A DNA stretch of 18,210 nucleotides from Methylacidiphilaceae bacterium UBA1321 (GTDB lineage Bacteria > Verrucomicrobiota > Verrucomicrobiia > Methylacidiphilales > UBA1321). This document shows positions 16,059-18,210 of this stretch, piece by piece (position 1 is the stretch's first letter; every line of letters starts with the position of its first letter). Position numbers and translations under genes: made by a program. Location of the stretch: NCBI GenBank assembly GCA_002306945.1, contig DBTH01000122.1, positions 1 to 18,210 on the forward strand, given 5' to 3'. The notes beneath the pieces are model-generated. The model saw nothing but the letters and a program-made list of their open reading frames with translations, made no database searches and was not told the origin of the DNA.

Positions 16059-17678
16059 TTGGTAAACCATTACAAACCTACGAAAACGTTGTTGCTACTC
16101 TCATTCCTGGGGATTGCGATGGCCGCCGGAAATGCGGAGGGAACCGCCGCCGGATCGGCCATGCGTACCCAATTCGAGAGTCCGGAGAAGTTGACGCCGG
16201 AGCAGGCCATCGACCGGCTCGTTTTGGACAAGTTGCACGCCAAGGGGATCACCCCTTCCCCGGTTTGCAACGACGCGGTCTTTATCCGCCGGGTCTATTT
16301 CGACGTCATCGGGACGTTACCGACGATGGATGAAGTGCGCCGCTTTCTCCAGGACAAGAACCCGAAGAAACGGGCCGTTCTGATTGACGAATTATTGGCC
16401 CGGGACGAATACGCCGATTATTGGGCCATGAAATGGGGCGACGTCCTTCGGGTGAAATCGGAGTACCCGATCAATCTTTGGCCCAACGCCGCGCAGGGTT
16501 ATTACCACTGGATTCGTTGCAGTCTGGCTGAAAACGTCCCTTACGACCGTTTCGCGCGGACGCTTCTCACCGCCAGCGGCAGTAATTTCTACGACCCGGA
16601 GGTCAATTTCTATCGAGCCGTGCAAAGCCGCGAACCGGAGACCCTCGCCAAGGCCGTCGCCCTCACTTTCATGGGCGCGCGTGCCGAGAAGTGGCCGAAG
16701 GAGAAGCTCGAGGGGCTGGCCGGATTCTTCTCCCAGGTCGGTTACAAGAACACGGCGACGTGGAAGGAAGAGATTGTTTTTTTCGACGCCTTCAAGACCT
16801 CCGCCCTCACCTCGCCGCGCAAGTCGTACACCCCGGTTTTCCCGGACGGCACAGCCGCCGCGATTCCTTCCGATAAAGACCCGCGAGAGGTGTTTGCCGA
16901 CTGGTTGATCCGCGCCGATAACCCGTGGTTCGCCTCCAACGCCGCCAACCGCGTCTGGTACTGGTTACTGGGTCGCGGCATCGTTCAGGAACCGGACGAC
17001 GTGCGCCCCGACAATCCCCCGTCCAATCCCGAATTGCTCGCCTATCTGTCCCAGCAACTGGTCGATTCCCGCTACGACCTGAAACAACTCATGCGGCTCA
17101 TCCTTAACTCCAAAACCTACCAACTCTCCCCCATTCCCCCCGCCGGAAAATCCGCCGATGCGGAAGCGCTTTTCGCCTGCTACCCGATCCACCGCCTCGA
17201 CGCCGAGGTGCTCATCGACGCGCTCTGCCAGATCACCGGCACCAACGAGGAATATTCGAGTCTGACACCGGAACCGTTCACCTTCATCCCCGGCGAACGG
17301 CGCTCCATCACCCTGCCCGACGGCAGCATCACCAGCCCGTTTCTGGAAATGTTCGGACGTCCGTCGCGCGACTCCGGCCTGGCCGTGGAACGCAATCCCG
17401 GTTCCAACGCCCAGCAATGTCTCCACCTCATCAACTCCAGCCACATCCGCAACAAGATCGAACGCGGTTCGAAATTCTGGGCCATGGTCAAGGCCAGCGG
17501 CAATCCTCGCACCATTCTCGAAAACATCTACCTCACCGTCCTCTCCCGCTACCCCACCACCGCTGAAATGGAAATCGTCAAAAGCGGTTTTCAACCCGGC
17601 TCCAACCAGAACCGCGACCTCATCATCGATGTCACCTGGGCACTTATCAACAGTTCCGAATTTCAATACCGACATTAA
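16059..17678 (+). CDS. exported DUF1549/DUF1553 (PSCyt2/PSD1) protein
   Basis: This protein is typical of the Planctomycetes-Verrucomicrobia group of large exported proteins whose function is not established. From the chosen start it has 539 residues: a signal peptide (about 1-27, core TLLLLSFLGIAMAAG), a DUF1549 domain (about 45-245, with IRRVYFDVIGTLPT and WAMKWGDVLR) and a DUF1553 domain (about 272-520, with NRVWYWLLGRGIV and LKQLMRLILNSKTYQLS). The N-terminal cytochrome-c-like PSCyt1 domain seen in many relatives is absent, and no CXXCH motif is present. The frame is open back to 15669, but that part crosses a foldback element and a repeat, so I place the start at TTG 16059, just before the signal peptide. 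The start is uncertain; the next ATG (16119) would remove the hydrophobic core. Downstream is its usual partner, a DUF1501 gene. Confidence 0.85.
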   Translation: MVNHYKPTKTLLLLSFLGIAMAAGNAEGTAAGSAMRTQFESPEKLTPEQAIDRLVLDKLHAKGITPSPVCNDAVFIRRVYFDVIGTLPTMDEVRRFLQDKNPKKRAVLIDELLARDEYADYWAMKWGDVLRVKSEYPINLWPNAAQGYYHWIRCSLAENVPYDRFARTLLTASGSNFYDPEVNFYRAVQSREPETLAKAVALTFMGARAEKWPKEKLEGLAGFFSQVGYKNTATWKEEIVFFDAFKTSALTSPRKSYTPVFPDGTAAAIPSDKDPREVFADWLIRADNPWFASNAANRVWYWLLGRGIVQEPDDVRPDNPPSNPELLAYLSQQLVDSRYDLKQLMRLILNSKTYQLSPIPPAGKSADAEALFACYPIHRLDAEVLIDALCQITGTNEEYSSLTPEPFTFIPGERRSITLPDGSITSPFLEMFGRPSRDSGLAVERNPGSNAQQCLHLINSSHIRNKIERGSKFWAMVKASGNPRTILENIYLTVLSRYPTTAEMEIVKSGFQPGSNQNRDLIIDVTWALINSSEFQYRH

Positions 17679-17839
17679 GGCATCTAGCAAAAATAAGTTG
17701 AACAAGTAGTGACAAAGAGATTTGCCTCGCTAGCAAGGCGTGAATGAGAAAGTTATCCAATAGATAACTGACGAATGAACAACGCCGCCAGCGGGGTAAA
17801 GATCGAGTCAATATGTTCAAGTTATTTTCACTAGATGCC
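17679..17839. mobile_element. 161-bp foldback element inserted at a stop codon
   Basis: The ends GGCATCTAG (17679-17687) and CTAGATGCC (17831-17839) are exact inverted repeats. Complementarity continues inward over about 25 bp with few mismatches (for example TTGAAC at 17698-17703 with GTTCAA at 17815-17820). It goes on with interruptions to a central stem AGTTATC/GATAACT with a 5-base loop. TAA flanks both sides (17676-17678 and 17840-17842), so a 3-bp duplication is likely. The left TAA is the stop codon of the DUF1549/DUF1553 gene. No protein is encoded. The sequence differs from the element at 15644-15806, although the size and foldback design are alike. Confidence 0.7.
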
Positions 17840-17868
17840 TAAAGAGCAATCAAAAACAGGACACCCCC

Positions 17869-18210
17869 ATGAACCCCGATTACTTCTGGAACGATTTGCG
17901 ATTTTCCCGCCGCATGGTGCTCAAATGCGGACTCTTCGCCACGGCCAGCTATCTGCTTTCCAGCCGCCTCGGTCTGTCCGCTCCCGCTTCGCCCACGGCC
18001 AAGGCGCGCTCCGTGATCCAGATCTGGCTCTGGGGCGGTTCTTCGCATATCGACACGTTCGATCCGAAACCGGCCGCCGGTTACGACTATTGCGGACCGC
18101 TCTCCAAGCCCATCGCCACCAATGTCGACGGAATGCAAATCTGCGAACTCCTCCCCGAATTGGCCAAACAGGGCGACAAGTATTCGATCATCCGCAGCAT
18201 GACCCACGGC
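17869..18210 (+). CDS. DUF1501 family protein, Tat-exported (cut by the window end)
   Basis: The first 114 codons are present and the gene runs off the right edge. DUF1501 proteins are distant relatives of the alkaline phosphatase/sulfatase fold and nearly always accompany DUF1549/DUF1553 genes; their role is not established. The N-terminus has a twin-arginine signal, FSRRMVLKCG followed by a hydrophobic stretch ending SAPA (about residues 12-41), so export in folded form is expected. Next come SVIQIWLWGGSSHIDTFDPK and the later SIIRSMTHG, both characteristic of the family. The ATG at 17869 has a ribosome site AGGA (17858-17861) with a 7-nt gap. It lies 190 bp after the upstream stop, nearly all of that gap being the foldback element. 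Without the element the gap would be 26 bp, a normal operon spacing. Confidence 0.88.
   Translation, partial: MNPDYFWNDLRFSRRMVLKCGLFATASYLLSSRLGLSAPASPTAKARSVIQIWLWGGSSHIDTFDPKPAAGYDYCGPLSKPIATNVDGMQICELLPELAKQGDKYSIIRSMTHG

Noticed and set aside
17679..17839. Integron attC site
   Set aside because: The imperfect palindrome is long enough, but the GTTRRRY/RYYYAAC core sites are absent, symmetry extends through the whole element, and no integrase is present.

Overview
The window looks like a chromosomal segment of a PVC-superphylum bacterium, most likely a member of Verrucomicrobiota. The strongest sign is the gene pair at the right end: a DUF1549/DUF1553 protein followed by a Tat-exported DUF1501 protein, a set characteristic of Planctomycetes, Verrucomicrobia and Lentisphaerae. 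Secreted carbohydrate-active enzymes and several non-ATG starts (TTG, GTG) with weak Shine-Dalgarno sequences fit the same picture. This assignment is an inference; no rRNA gene or other phylogenetic marker is present.

Layout. A tRNA-Phe opens the window (1-76), followed by a dispersed repeat and a plus-strand OlsB-like N-acyltransferase gene (321-1118) that ends at a strong hairpin facing a convergent gene. A minus-strand block follows: a secreted multidomain GH3 glycosidase (1191-4178), a LarA-family nickel-pincer racemase (4368-5633) and an exported SGNH/GDSL hydrolase (5745-6974). An L,D-transpeptidase gene (7257-7997) is divergent from this block. It converges on a very large membrane-bound hybrid histidine kinase (8015-11044, minus). 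Further minus-strand genes are a conserved protein of unknown function (11247-11771), a GlcD-type FAD-linked oxidase (11848-13215), and a tightly coupled pair of a putative glycosyltransferase and a TauE/SafE-type transporter (15239-13412). A tRNA-Pro(CGG) lies at 15390-15463 on the minus strand with a recognisable promoter. The plus-strand DUF1549/DUF1553 - DUF1501 pair fills the right end, and the last gene is cut by the window edge.

How the genes relate. The GH3 enzyme and SGNH esterase could act together on plant-type polysaccharide outside the cytoplasm. LarA and the GlcD-like oxidase could both handle 2-hydroxyacids, but they are 6 kb apart and the link is speculative. No single operon unites the window.

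The most unusual content is non-coding. Two unrelated foldback elements of about 160 bp are each flanked by a short TA-rich duplication: TTAA around 15644-15806, and TAA around 17679-17839. The second sits exactly at the stop codon of the DUF1549/DUF1553 gene. A dispersed intergenic repeat of about 108 bp occurs in three places (105-186, 13253-13360, 15811-15916), and its third copy directly abuts the first foldback element. No transposase is present in the window, so these look like non-autonomous or relic mobile sequences.
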